A DNA stretch of 64,000 bases from JBEVJC01 sp040510375 (GTDB lineage: Bacteria; Bacteroidota; Bacteroidia; Chitinophagales; Chitinophagaceae), in NCBI GenBank assembly GCA_040510375.1, contig JBEVJC010000008.1:1-64000 (forward strand). Direction: 5' to 3'. Positions 1-8,221 of this stretch are shown in pieces (within the stretch, counting starts at the first letter, position 1; each line of letters starts with the position of its first letter). Position numbers and translations under genes: made by a program. The notes beneath the pieces are model-generated. The model worked only from the letters and a program-made list of their open reading frames with translations. It searched no databases and was not told the DNA's origin.

Positions 1-409
1 CCAGGCAATACTGTTTTACCAGTTCCTTGCGCACCTGTCCATCGGGGATATGGATATTTTTTGGATCGATATCCACATGATCAAAGAGGTTGGTCCGCAT
101 GAAGCGGTTATAACTTTGCAGGGCATCGTTTTCAATAGGATAATATTCATCGAGATTAAAACTGACCACGTTTTTAAAACTCAGGTTTTCCTCGCGGTGC
201 ATCCGGACCAGTTCCGCATATAATGTTTTTGGAGTGGATCCGGTGGCAAGTCCCAGTACACAATACTGATCGCGCGATTGTTTATCACGGATCAGTGATG
301 CGATTTCTTTGGCCACGAAGACCGAACCTTCTGTTGGTGTCTGGTGGATTTTCACCGGGATCTTTTCAAAACTGTCGGTTAAATCAAAAACATTTTTGGT
401 CTTGCTCAT
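1..409 (-). CDS. nagB: Glucosamine-6-phosphate deaminase, N-terminal part (cut by window edge)
   Basis: Converts glucosamine 6-phosphate to fructose 6-phosphate and ammonia in amino-sugar breakdown, in the cytoplasm. About 136 N-terminal residues are visible from the ATG at 409 (MSKTKN). They contain the phosphate-binding motif GLATGSTP near residues 53-60 and the active-site segment NLDEYYP near 85-91, which carries the family's catalytic aspartate. Many Bacteroidota carry a long NagB with an added C-terminal PIG-L/LmbE-like deacetylase domain. Whether this is the long or the short form cannot be seen, because the gene continues beyond base 1. Confidence 0.93.
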   Translation of the reverse strand, partial: MSKTKNVFDLTDSFEKIPVKIHQTPTEGSVFVAKEIASLIRDKQSRDQYCVLGLATGSTPKTLYAELVRMHREENLSFKNVVSFNLDEYYPIENDALQSYNRFMRTNLFDHVDIDPKNIHIPDGQVRKELVKQYCL

Positions 410-475
410 GGAAGAAATTTTCTGAATGGATCTTTCAAAGATATAAAACTTACTTTTAGGGCTTAAGTATCAAGT

Positions 476-964
476 ATGCACGACAACAAAACAATTGTTG
501 AACATTTTTATTCATCGTTTGCCCGGCTCGACTACAAAGCAATGCAGGATTGTTACCATGATGATATCCTGTTCAGTGATCCGGTTTTTTTAAATCTTAG
601 TGGTGATCATGTGAAAGCCATGTGGCAGATGTTATGTCTGAGTGCAAAGGACTGGTCGCTCAGCTGGGGTGATATTGAAGAACTGGATGAAGAATATATT
701 ACCTGCCGGTGGGTAGCACATTATACTTTCACGGCAACAGGAAATAAAGTGACCAACAAGGTCAAGGCCTATATGCGCATACGTGACGGAAAGATTACCG
801 AACACAGCGATGCTTTCAGGCTGAGTACCTGGATGGGCCAGGCACTTGGTTGGAAGGGGGTGATGTTTGGGTGGACAGGTTTTATGAAAAGAGCCGTTCA
901 GCGCAAAGCGCGTAAACGGCTCGAAAGTTTTATGGAAAAACATTACCAGGTGCACCAGCATTGA
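476..964 (+). CDS. NTF2-like / SnoaL-like protein
   Basis: A 162-residue protein of the nuclear transport factor 2-like (SnoaL-like) fold. It begins with the typical helix (IVEHFYSSFARLDYKAM), then a cone-lining segment (CYHDDILFSDPVF), a strand pattern ending in VKAYMRIRDGKI, and a basic C-terminal helix (RAVQRKARKRLESF). Proteins of this type are small ligand-binding or isomerase-like enzymes. No catalytic residues can be assigned, so the substrate is unknown. It is a single gene, divergent from nagB and convergent with the pirin gene. No conserved operon partner is visible. Confidence 0.85.
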   Translation: MHDNKTIVEHFYSSFARLDYKAMQDCYHDDILFSDPVFLNLSGDHVKAMWQMLCLSAKDWSLSWGDIEELDEEYITCRWVAHYTFTATGNKVTNKVKAYMRIRDGKITEHSDAFRLSTWMGQALGWKGVMFGWTGFMKRAVQRKARKRLESFMEKHYQVHQH

Positions 965-1058
965 TTGCTACATTAACAACCCTGGTTGGATAGTTTCGTG
1001 TTAAGGGATGAAATGCTCCGGTTACGGGGTTGACCGAACAGTTCAGCCAATTACGTTA

Positions 1059-1937
1059 TCAATCTTCCAGCACACCGAATTTCCCGGTGCTCACATCCCT
1101 GATCGCCTCTTCCAGTTCTTCCCATTTATTCATGAGGAATGGACCGTACTGGGCAATTGGTTCATTGATGGGTTCACCCGATAACAGCAAGACCAGTGTA
1201 TCTTCTGCGGCAGTGATGGTAAATGATTCACCATCGTTGTCCATCAGGATAAAATGGTCGGTTGCAACCGGTTTATCTTCTATAGTAACCGATCCTTCTA
1301 CCAGCAGCATTCCGGTATTCCATTGTTGCGGGGTATCAAGTGTAAGGCTGGCTCCCGCTTTCAGGCGGATATTGAATACGTTCATGGGAGTGAAGGTATT
1401 TGCCGGGCCTTTAACCCCTTTGAATTCGCCGGCAATGATTTCAACTATGCCACCATCCACTGCAACGCGACCAAAATTTGAATGGGTAATTTCCTGGTAT
1501 TTTGGCGCACTCATTTTATCTTTTGCCGGCAGGTTCACCCATAATTGCACCATCTGGAAAAAGCCACCCTCGCGGCTGAATGTCTCTTCATGGTATTCTT
1601 TATGCAGGAGCCCGGAAGCAGCTGTCATCCATTGTACATCTCCCTGACCGATTACACCACTGTTGCCGGCACTGTCGTGGTGAGCGATGCGGCCATGGTA
1701 AGCAATGGTCACGGTTTCAAATCCCCTGTGGGGATGTACGCCCACACCCCGCTGATGATCGGAAGGGGAGAAGTCGATTTTTGCATTGTAATCCATCAGG
1801 AAAAAAGGGCTCATTCTTTTTTTATCCATCCTGGGGTTACCAGGGAAAAAACTATGAACCCGAAAACCATCTCCTACCATATGAGGTGCAGGCGGATTTA
1901 TAATCTCCTGCACGGATCTCCTGTTATTATTTGTCAT
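1059..1937 (-). CDS. Pirin family protein
   Basis: A 292-residue bicupin of the pirin/YhhW family, proteins that bind a metal (often Fe) and, in some members, have quercetin 2,3-dioxygenase-like activity or a redox-sensing role. The N-terminal cupin keeps all four expected metal ligands: HPHRGFE gives His68, His70, and LLHKEYHEE gives His112 and Glu114. The second cupin (about residues 190-285) lacks such a cluster, as is normal in pirins. It lies upstream of and co-directional with nothing obvious; the FMN reductase follows on the same strand after a 115-bp gap, so the two could be co-expressed. The physiological substrate is not predictable. Confidence 0.92.
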   Translation of the reverse strand: MTNNNRRSVQEIINPPAPHMVGDGFRVHSFFPGNPRMDKKRMSPFFLMDYNAKIDFSPSDHQRGVGVHPHRGFETVTIAYHGRIAHHDSAGNSGVIGQGDVQWMTAASGLLHKEYHEETFSREGGFFQMVQLWVNLPAKDKMSAPKYQEITHSNFGRVAVDGGIVEIIAGEFKGVKGPANTFTPMNVFNIRLKAGASLTLDTPQQWNTGMLLVEGSVTIEDKPVATDHFILMDNDGESFTITAAEDTLVLLLSGEPINEPIAQYGPFLMNKWEELEEAIRDVSTGKFGVLED

Positions 1938-2052
1938 CTTGATTGATTTAATTCTTTATTGTTGACCTCTTCATTTTTCAGGTACTGGCCTTATCCATGT
2001 TCTCTTTTCCTGCCAGCTATTCATTATTAACTTTCTTTAATTGCGTATAGCA

Positions 2053-2616
2053 TCATTTTTCAGACCCGGCCTTTTCCTGGTTCACTCTTTCTGCCAGCCA
2101 CAAAAATTCGGTCAGGAATGTATGGGTTGTTGCATAAAAACTCTGGTCAACCAGGTTCCCCGTTTCATCAAATTTATTGTGGATCGAGGGAATAAGCAGC
2201 AGGAATGGGGAAGCGATAGCAAACATTGCAGGTACCAGCAACAGTAATTGCTGGGCTGCCCGCATTCCGCCCAGTGAACCCGGTGACCCGGTTACGATAC
2301 CAACTGTTTTATGCAGCTGTTTGGGAAAATGATCAAGCATATTTTTCATAACAGGCGAATAACTGCCGTTGTATTCCGGCGTCACCAGGATAAAAGCATC
2401 AGCATTAAATATCCGTTCGCTTAAGGGCTTAAATTCATCTGGTGTCTGTTCCACGGAAGTAAAAGTGCTTATCACGGGAGGCAGGTTCCAGTCGCGCATA
2501 TCGATCAGCCCCGTTTGGTGGCTGCTGTTTCCATTCAACCAGTTTTGCAGGTAAATGGCTGCCCGGCGGGTCTGGCTGGCGGTTCTGGGGCTTCCTGAAA
2601 TCACTTCTATATTCAT
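2053..2616 (-). CDS. NAD(P)H-dependent FMN reductase (flavodoxin-like)
   Basis: A 187-residue flavodoxin-fold oxidoreductase of the NADPH-dependent FMN/quinone reductase family. The N-terminal phosphate loop SGSPRTASQTRR binds the FMN phosphate, and LVTPEYNGSYSP near residues 77-88 is the family motif that contacts the isoalloxazine ring. GSPGSLGGMRAA near 112-123 forms the third flavin-binding loop. Such enzymes reduce flavins, quinones or azo compounds in the cytoplasm. It may share a transcript with the pirin gene downstream, a pairing that would fit oxidative stress defence, but this is inference from proximity only. Confidence 0.88.
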   Translation of the reverse strand: MNIEVISGSPRTASQTRRAAIYLQNWLNGNSSHQTGLIDMRDWNLPPVISTFTSVEQTPDEFKPLSERIFNADAFILVTPEYNGSYSPVMKNMLDHFPKQLHKTVGIVTGSPGSLGGMRAAQQLLLLVPAMFAIASPFLLLIPSIHNKFDETGNLVDQSFYATTHTFLTEFLWLAERVNQEKAGSEK

Positions 2617-2810
2617 CTCAATTACGTTTCGTCTATTATCAATGGTTAAACGTCAAATTGCGGGCCGAATTGCCAGACTTGGCGTTCTGACAGGTTACAG
2701 GCAGAGGTGACAGGTTTTTCAGGATGTAAACTAGATCAATTTCGGGGCTTCGTTTCAAAAAGTATAAACTCTGTTGGTACGAAATATCACCCCTCCGGTT
2801 TACCCCAAAA

Positions 2811-2842
2811 AAATAAGCCCCACTGTAGAAACAGCGGGACTT
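2811..2842 (-). terminator. Intrinsic terminator after hppA
   Basis: On the minus strand a hairpin with arms AAGTCCCGCTGT and ACAGTGGGGCTT (loop TTCT) is followed by TATTTTTTT. It lies just past the hppA stop codon. Confidence 0.75.
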
Positions 2843-2869
2843 AGTAATGGTTATGATTAGACTCTTAAA

Positions 2870-5092
2870 TTATTTGTAGACAGCCGTCGTGTTGGAAGCG
2901 AGCGGCTTTTGTTTCACTTCATTGATTCCGATTTTCCTTTCGGCCGTCGAAGATACAACATCTTTTCTTGCCATTTGTGCAAGTGTAGGTGCAATTACCA
3001 AAGAAACAATCGACATCAGTTTGATGAGGATGTTCATCGATGGACCGGAAGTATCTTTAAATGGATCACCAACGGTATCACCGGTAACTGATGCTTTATG
3101 CGGCTCTGATTTTTTATAATACATCTGGCCGTTGATTTCCACACCTTTCTCGAAAGATTTTTTCGCATTATCCCATGCACCACCTGCATTATTCTGGAAC
3201 ATTCCCATCAGTACACCACTCACCGTTGCACCTGCAAGGAAACCACCCAGCGCTTCAGCACCGAGTCCTGGCATAAAACCAATTATCAGCGGAGAAACAA
3301 TAGTGATAGCACCAGGCAACATCATTTTTTTAAGCGATGCCTGTGTAGAGATGGCCACGCATTTATCGTATTCAGGTTTACCTGTTCCTTCCATTATACC
3401 CGGAATGGTCTTAAACTGGCGGCGTACTTCTTCCACCATTGCCATGGCCGCTTCTCCCACAGCACGGATGGCCAGGGACGAGAAGATGAAGGGAATCATT
3501 GCACCAACAAATAAACAGGCCAGTACATTGGCTTTATAAATATTGATACCGTCAATTTCAGCTACTCCCACAAAGGCCGCAAATAAAGCAAGGGCGGTAA
3601 GCGCAGCAGAAGCAATGGCAAATCCTTTTCCGGAAGCAGCGGTAGTATTACCCACGGCATCTAGTACATCCGTTTTTTCCCGCACATCGGCAGGCAGTTC
3701 GCTCATTTCAGCGATTCCGCCTGCGTTATCTGCAATAGGTCCGAATGCGTCGATAGCGAGCTGCATGGCAGTGGTGGCCATCATACCGGCTGCAGCGATG
3801 GCTACACCATAAAGACCTGCACATTCATACGAACCCCAGATTCCGCCTGCAAGCACGAGGATAGGGAGAAAGGTTGATTCCATACCCACTGCCAGTCCGC
3901 CGATAACATTGGTAGCGTGACCGGTGGATGACTGCCTGATGATACTTAACACGGGTCGTTTACCCATGGCTGTATAATATTCGGTGATGATACTCATTAA
4001 AGCACCCACCAGTAAACCCACACCAATTGCACCCATTACACCCCACTTGGTAAAGATCACACCACGAAGTAACATGTCTTCCGGAAGCAACCAGTAAACC
4101 AGTCCGAATGCAGCAATTGCTGTTAAAATCATGGAACCCCAGTTACCCATGTTGAGGGCCTTCTGGACCGTATGTGTATTGATACCTGCCTTGTCGCCAA
4201 TACGGACAAACAGGGTGGCAATGATTGAAAAGATAATCCCGATACCGGCAATCAGCATGGGAAGGATAACAGGGGAGAAGCCGCCGAGTGTATCCGGACT
4301 GAGGACTTCTGTTTGTTGTCCCAGTACAATAGTAGCAAGGACAGTGGCAACATATGAACCGAAAAGATCAGCGCCCATACCTGCAACGTCACCAACATTA
4401 TCACCCACATTATCGGCAATGGTGGCAGGATTGCGGGGATCATCTTCCGGGATACCGGCTTCAACCTTACCTACCAGGTCGGCACCTACATCGGCGGCCT
4501 TGGTATAGATCCCTCCACCCACACGGGCAAACAGGGCGATCGACTCAGCACCAAGAGAGAAACCGGTGAGGATTTCAATAGTGCGGATCATCTCTTCGGA
4601 GTTGATGGCGGCATCAGGCGCGAAAATCTGTTTTAATACAATATATAAACCACCAAGTCCGAGTACAGCGAGACCGGCAACACCAACACCCATCACAGCA
4701 CCGCCCGTAAAGGAAACATTAAGGGCTTTACTTAAAGAGGTTCTTGCTGCCTGTGCAGTGCGCACATTCGCCTTGGTAGCGGCTTTCATTCCAATGAATC
4801 CGGCCGTGGCGCTAAGTACAGCACCGATAACAAACGCAATGGCAATGGACCAGTGTGAATGTGGGTTTGCCTGGGCCATAACAGCCAGCAGGATGGCAAC
4901 AATCACCACAAAATAACCCAGCACCTTCCATTCTGCCTTGAGAAAGGCCATGGCTCCCTCGGCAATATAATTACTGATCTCCTTCATCCGATCAGTGCCG
5001 GCATCCTGCTTGGATACCCATTGAAACTTGATAAGCGTGTAGATTAGGCCAATTACCCCCATCACAGGTACCAGATAGATCAGTTTTTCCAT
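2870..5092 (-). CDS. hppA: Membrane-bound proton/sodium-translocating pyrophosphatase
   Basis: A 740-residue integral membrane pyrophosphatase that couples hydrolysis of pyrophosphate to outward H+ or Na+ pumping. The substrate site is clear: GGGIYTKAADVGADLVGKVE (about 192-211) and DNVGDNVGDVAGMGADLF (about 227-244), plus the second acidic cluster DAFGPIADNAGGIAEM. The segment GNTTAASGKGFAI has Ala where K+-independent enzymes have Lys, which places it in the K+-dependent class; Na+ pumping is therefore plausible but not proven. The start MEKLIYLVPV at 5092 was chosen over an upstream in-frame ATG because it begins the first membrane helix and follows a good -7 box. The gene is divergent from lacI. 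Confidence 0.96.
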   Translation of the reverse strand: MEKLIYLVPVMGVIGLIYTLIKFQWVSKQDAGTDRMKEISNYIAEGAMAFLKAEWKVLGYFVVIVAILLAVMAQANPHSHWSIAIAFVIGAVLSATAGFIGMKAATKANVRTAQAARTSLSKALNVSFTGGAVMGVGVAGLAVLGLGGLYIVLKQIFAPDAAINSEEMIRTIEILTGFSLGAESIALFARVGGGIYTKAADVGADLVGKVEAGIPEDDPRNPATIADNVGDNVGDVAGMGADLFGSYVATVLATIVLGQQTEVLSPDTLGGFSPVILPMLIAGIGIIFSIIATLFVRIGDKAGINTHTVQKALNMGNWGSMILTAIAAFGLVYWLLPEDMLLRGVIFTKWGVMGAIGVGLLVGALMSIITEYYTAMGKRPVLSIIRQSSTGHATNVIGGLAVGMESTFLPILVLAGGIWGSYECAGLYGVAIAAAGMMATTAMQLAIDAFGPIADNAGGIAEMSELPADVREKTDVLDAVGNTTAASGKGFAIASAALTALALFAAFVGVAEIDGINIYKANVLACLFVGAMIPFIFSSLAIRAVGEAAMAMVEEVRRQFKTIPGIMEGTGKPEYDKCVAISTQASLKKMMLPGAITIVSPLIIGFMPGLGAEALGGFLAGATVSGVLMGMFQNNAGGAWDNAKKSFEKGVEINGQMYYKKSEPHKASVTGDTVGDPFKDTSGPSMNILIKLMSIVSLVIAPTLAQMARKDVVSSTAERKIGINEVKQKPLASNTTAVYK

Positions 5093-5121
5093 ACAGTGTT
5101 TTGATAAAATTATAAGGTGGG

Positions 5122-5149
5122 CAAAGATAGGGGGCAGTCCCAGCAGCAA
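5122..5149 (-). promoter_or_regulatory. Promoter of hppA (Bacteroidota type)
   Basis: On the minus strand the -7 box TATCTTTG (5122-5129) is preceded by TTG (5147-5149) at 17 bp, near the consensus TTG-N19-TAnnTTTG. It lies about 30 bp before the chosen ATG and 45 bp from a LacI-type operator. Confidence 0.6.
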
Positions 5150-5174
5150 AAGAAAAAGTTAAAGAATATTTTGC

Positions 5175-5186
5175 TAAATCGATTTA
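5175..5186. promoter_or_regulatory. LacI-type operator, upstream copy
   Basis: TAAATCGATTTA is a perfect 12-bp palindrome with a central CG step, as LacI-family operators have. It sits in a 20-bp stretch beginning TATTTTGC that recurs 123 bp further on. It lies between hppA and lacI, so it could serve both. Confidence 0.6.
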
Positions 5187-5297
5187 TGTTAAATGGTTGG
5201 AAGAATAATTTTATCGTCAGGAGTGGGTGGGCCTGAATCGTGGTATCAGAATTATAAACAATTCCGTTTTTTTGTCCCGCCAGTTCCTTTATTTTGC

Positions 5298-5309
5298 TAA
5301 ACCGATTTA
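5298..5309. promoter_or_regulatory. LacI-type operator, lacI-proximal copy
   Basis: TAAACCGATTTA differs from the copy at 5175 by one base and has the same upstream flank TATTTTGC. The flank contains a -7-like TTATTTTG, so a repressor here would sit on the promoter. This argues for autoregulation and for a lacI start downstream of this site. Confidence 0.6.
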
Positions 5310-5440
5310 TTCAAACCGTGCACCAGGTGAGTGAGGTTCCGGATAAAACAGGAGGGACTAACAGTACCGCTGTTCCCTATTCGATCAGTACGATAAAAGC
5401 TATCAGTGAGGACCCGGCAGACATTAAAACCTTATCCAAC

Positions 5441-6487
5441 TTGAAGAAAAAACTTTCGATAAAGGATCTCGCGCGCGAGCTGAATATTTCTGCTACTTCC
5501 GTGTCGTTTATCCTGAATGGAAAGGCCAGGGAAAAAAGGATCAGTGAGGAACTGGTCAGGAAGGTGGAGTTGTATGCGGAAAAAACAGGTTATAAACCAA
5601 ATTCCCTTGCACGAAGTCTCCGTACAGGAAAAAGTAATATAATCGTGCTGATGGTGGAGAATATTTCGAACCCGTTCTTTGCCAATATTGCCCGTTGTAT
5701 CGAGGATAAAGCTTACCGCAGCGGTTACAAGATCATTTATTGCAGCACCGATAATAACGCTGAAAAAACGCGCGACCTGATACGCATGTACCAGGACCGC
5801 CATGTGGATGGTTATATAATTACCCCGCCTGAAGGTATTGAGGAAGAAGTGAATGGGTTGATTGCAGCGGGATCGCCCGTGGTGCTTTTTGACCGGCATT
5901 TACCTGGTGTGAAGGAAGATTTTGTATCAATTAATAACGAAGAAAGCACCTATACTGCCACGAAACACTTGCTGGATCGGGGTTACAGGCAGGTGGCTCT
6001 GATAACGCTGAACTCATTACAATCGCAGATGCAGGATCGCCTGAATGGGTATGAACGTGCATTGAAAGAAATGAAATTACCCCGGCATATCAAGGAACTG
6101 GCTTATACTGCTGATTCATCGGTACTGACCCGGCATATCACTGCATTCCTGAAACGTCATACTGAACTGGATGCTGTGATTTTTTCAACCAATTACCTGG
6201 GTGTAAGTGGTATCAAGGCCATCAATGCAACAGGTCGCCGTATCCCTGATGAACTTGCTGTGATTTCTTTTGATGACCATGATGTGTTTGAACTAAATAC
6301 TCCATCAATAACAGCTATTGCGCAGCCAATAGAAGAGATTGCAGAAAAACTGATCACTACATTGCTGGGTAAACTGGACGGAAAGAACCAGGCACATAAA
6401 CCGCAGGACATCGTCCTGCCAGCCTTACTACTGGTGCGTAATTCAACAGGTTTTAAAAAAGCGATGACGAAAAAACGTGTCAGGTAA
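5441..6487 (+). CDS. LacI family transcriptional regulator
   Basis: A LacI/GalR regulator: helix-turn-helix LSIKDLARELNISATSVSFILNG at the very start, hinge region YKPNSLARSLRTGKSNII, then a periplasmic-binding-like effector domain (IVLMVENISNPFF, VDGYIITPPEG, AVISFDDHDVFEL). The reading frame is open from a TTG at 5294, but that start overlaps the operator at 5298, and the HTH begins only at the TTG at 5441, which I chose (348 residues); 5294 or the GTG at 5318 remain possible. The ligand is probably a sugar, but is not predictable. Likely targets are itself, hppA and the 44.4 kb site with the same operator motif. The last 25 codons are echoed after the stop. Confidence 0.92.
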   Translation: MKKKLSIKDLARELNISATSVSFILNGKAREKRISEELVRKVELYAEKTGYKPNSLARSLRTGKSNIIVLMVENISNPFFANIARCIEDKAYRSGYKIIYCSTDNNAEKTRDLIRMYQDRHVDGYIITPPEGIEEEVNGLIAAGSPVVLFDRHLPGVKEDFVSINNEESTYTATKHLLDRGYRQVALITLNSLQSQMQDRLNGYERALKEMKLPRHIKELAYTADSSVLTRHITAFLKRHTELDAVIFSTNYLGVSGIKAINATGRRIPDELAVISFDDHDVFELNTPSITAIAQPIEEIAEKLITTLLGKLDGKNQAHKPQDIVLPALLLVRNSTGFKKAMTKKRVR

Positions 6488-6592
6488 GACATTCCCACCC
6501 TTACAGCTGGTGAGTAATTCAACAGGTTCTGAAAAAGCGATGTCGAAGAAACGTGTCAGGTAAGACAAGCTCTACAAACGTTTCAGGTAAGA
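6416..6592 (+). repeat. Tandem duplication of the lacI 3' end, with a third partial copy
   Basis: Bases 6416-6491 end with the last codons and stop of lacI; 6492-6567 repeat them at an offset of exactly 76 bp. The last 61 bp match at all but a few positions, and the second copy still reads LVSNSTGSEKAMSKKRVR and a stop. A third short piece (6576-6592, AAACGTTTCAGGTAAGA) overlaps the end of nnr. Confidence 0.85.
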
Positions 6593-8220
6593 TTGGATGT
6601 TTGTGATAAACCAGAAGGGGAGAGGGCCTTGAAAGCCTGTCCCAGTCCATCGATAAGGTCAGTCGCGAGTAAAGTCTCCTTCGACTGTAAACCCTTTACC
6701 ACAAGATCAGCCGATAAGCCATGCAGGTAGACTGCAAGAATCGCCGCATCGTCCGGAGCATATCCCTGGCATAAAAATGCGGTGATGATCCCTGTTAATG
6801 TATCACCTGTGCCACCCTTTGCAAGTCCGCCGTTACCGGTATTATTAAAATAAATCCGTCCCTCTGGCGTAACGATTATAGTATGATGTCCTTTTAATAC
6901 GATGACACTTTTTAGTTGTCTTGCCTTGTGGACAGCCAGTTGCATCCGTTCAAAATCAGATCCGGTCCCGCCAAACAACCGCTCAAATTCTTTTGGGTGT
7001 GGAGTGAGGATACTTCCTGCCGGGATCAGTGCAAACAGGTTTGAATCACGACCGATCATATTCAATGCATCGGCATCGATCACCATGGGTTTGCTGAAGC
7101 GGGTCATGATCTCCTTTAACAAAGTAACTGTTTCGGATGCCGTGCCCAGACCCGGTCCGATACCAATTACCTTATAAATAGAAAGGTCTCCATCAAACCG
7201 GGTATTAAACGACGAGTTATAATCCGTCACCACCATTGCTTCTGGAAGTGAAGTCTGCAATACCTGGTAGCCTGATGCGGGGATATGACAGGTAACCAGT
7301 CCCGCCCCGGAACGCAGGCAGGCGCTGGCCGCCAGCACCGCCGCTCCCATTTTACCATAACTACCTGCTACCATAAGGGCATGCCCGTAAATCCCTTTAT
7401 GGGAGTTGTCGGTTCTTGGTTTATAAATTGAATGTATGGTTGTTTGATCCACCAGTTCATAAACACTCTCTGTTGCCTGGCTGAATGAATTATCCAGGCC
7501 AATATCCAGCACTATAAGTTCCCCGGCCCGCCCTGCATTGGAGGGCATCAGTAACGCGATCTTGGGAACCTGGAACGTTAGTGTCACTGAAGCATTGATT
7601 ACAGTGTTGCTGGTAGAATCCCTGTCGGCAAACATCCCACTGGGCAAATCAACAGCGACGATCAATGCCCCTGATTGGTTAATAAAATTAATAACATCTG
7701 CATGGATACCTGCGGGTGGTTTGTTCAATCCGGAACCAAAGACGGCATCAATAATTATGGGTTGGTGTTGGTTTACTTCATTGGCATGCAGAGGTTGAAA
7801 GTCCACTCCAGGGTCATTTTCAAAGTTTTTTGTTTTTGTTACTCGGGGATTAACGAAAGATTTTTTTAGTGCGGTAATATCTGAATCTGCCAGGACTGTT
7901 GTTACTCCGGTATTGGTTGTTGATTTCAGTCGTGCGAGGTTTACCCTAAAATCATCAGAGCCCTTTTCCGGATCGCCGATGAGATAAACAGCGGGAGTAC
8001 AACCCGCACCGGCAAGCATGCGCGCGAGTGCCAGACCATCGCCGCCATTATTTCCGGTGCCGCAAAAAATAAAGAAGTGATGACCCAGCAGGTCCTGTTC
8101 CCTGATCCATCCGAAAAGTTTCCGTGTTGCACGCTCCATCAGGTCGATTGAACTGATGGGTTCCCGGCTGATGGTGTATTGATCCCAGCCGTGGATCTGT
8201 TCGGCACTGAAAAGTTTCAT
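6583..8220 (-). CDS. nnr: Bifunctional NAD(P)H-hydrate epimerase / ADP-dependent dehydratase
   Basis: Repairs damaged NAD(P)H: the N-terminal YjeF_N domain epimerises NAD(P)HX and the C-terminal ribokinase-like YjeF_C domain dehydrates it using ADP. At 545 residues the protein has the length of the fused form. N-domain motifs are CGTGNNGGDGLALARML and DAVFGSGLNKPP; C-domain motifs are GIGPGLG, LTPHPKEFERLFG, VVLKGHHTIIVTPEGR and the nucleotide/Asp loop NGGLAKGGTGDTLTGII. It is followed downstream on the minus strand by nothing and begins 2 bp after the stop of the serine hydrolase gene, so these two form an operon. Its 3' end coincides with the third partial lacI repeat. Confidence 0.96.
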   Translation of the reverse strand: MKLFSAEQIHGWDQYTISREPISSIDLMERATRKLFGWIREQDLLGHHFFIFCGTGNNGGDGLALARMLAGAGCTPAVYLIGDPEKGSDDFRVNLARLKSTTNTGVTTVLADSDITALKKSFVNPRVTKTKNFENDPGVDFQPLHANEVNQHQPIIIDAVFGSGLNKPPAGIHADVINFINQSGALIVAVDLPSGMFADRDSTSNTVINASVTLTFQVPKIALLMPSNAGRAGELIVLDIGLDNSFSQATESVYELVDQTTIHSIYKPRTDNSHKGIYGHALMVAGSYGKMGAAVLAASACLRSGAGLVTCHIPASGYQVLQTSLPEAMVVTDYNSSFNTRFDGDLSIYKVIGIGPGLGTASETVTLLKEIMTRFSKPMVIDADALNMIGRDSNLFALIPAGSILTPHPKEFERLFGGTGSDFERMQLAVHKARQLKSVIVLKGHHTIIVTPEGRIYFNNTGNGGLAKGGTGDTLTGIITAFLCQGYAPDDAAILAVYLHGLSADLVVKGLQSKETLLATDLIDGLGQAFKALSPSGLSQTSNLT

Positions 8221-8221
8221 A

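Noticed and set aside
5294..5440. N-terminal extension of the LacI regulator
   Set aside because: It overlaps an operator and a -7-like element, and the HTH that begins nearly all LacI proteins starts only at 5441; kept as an alternative start.
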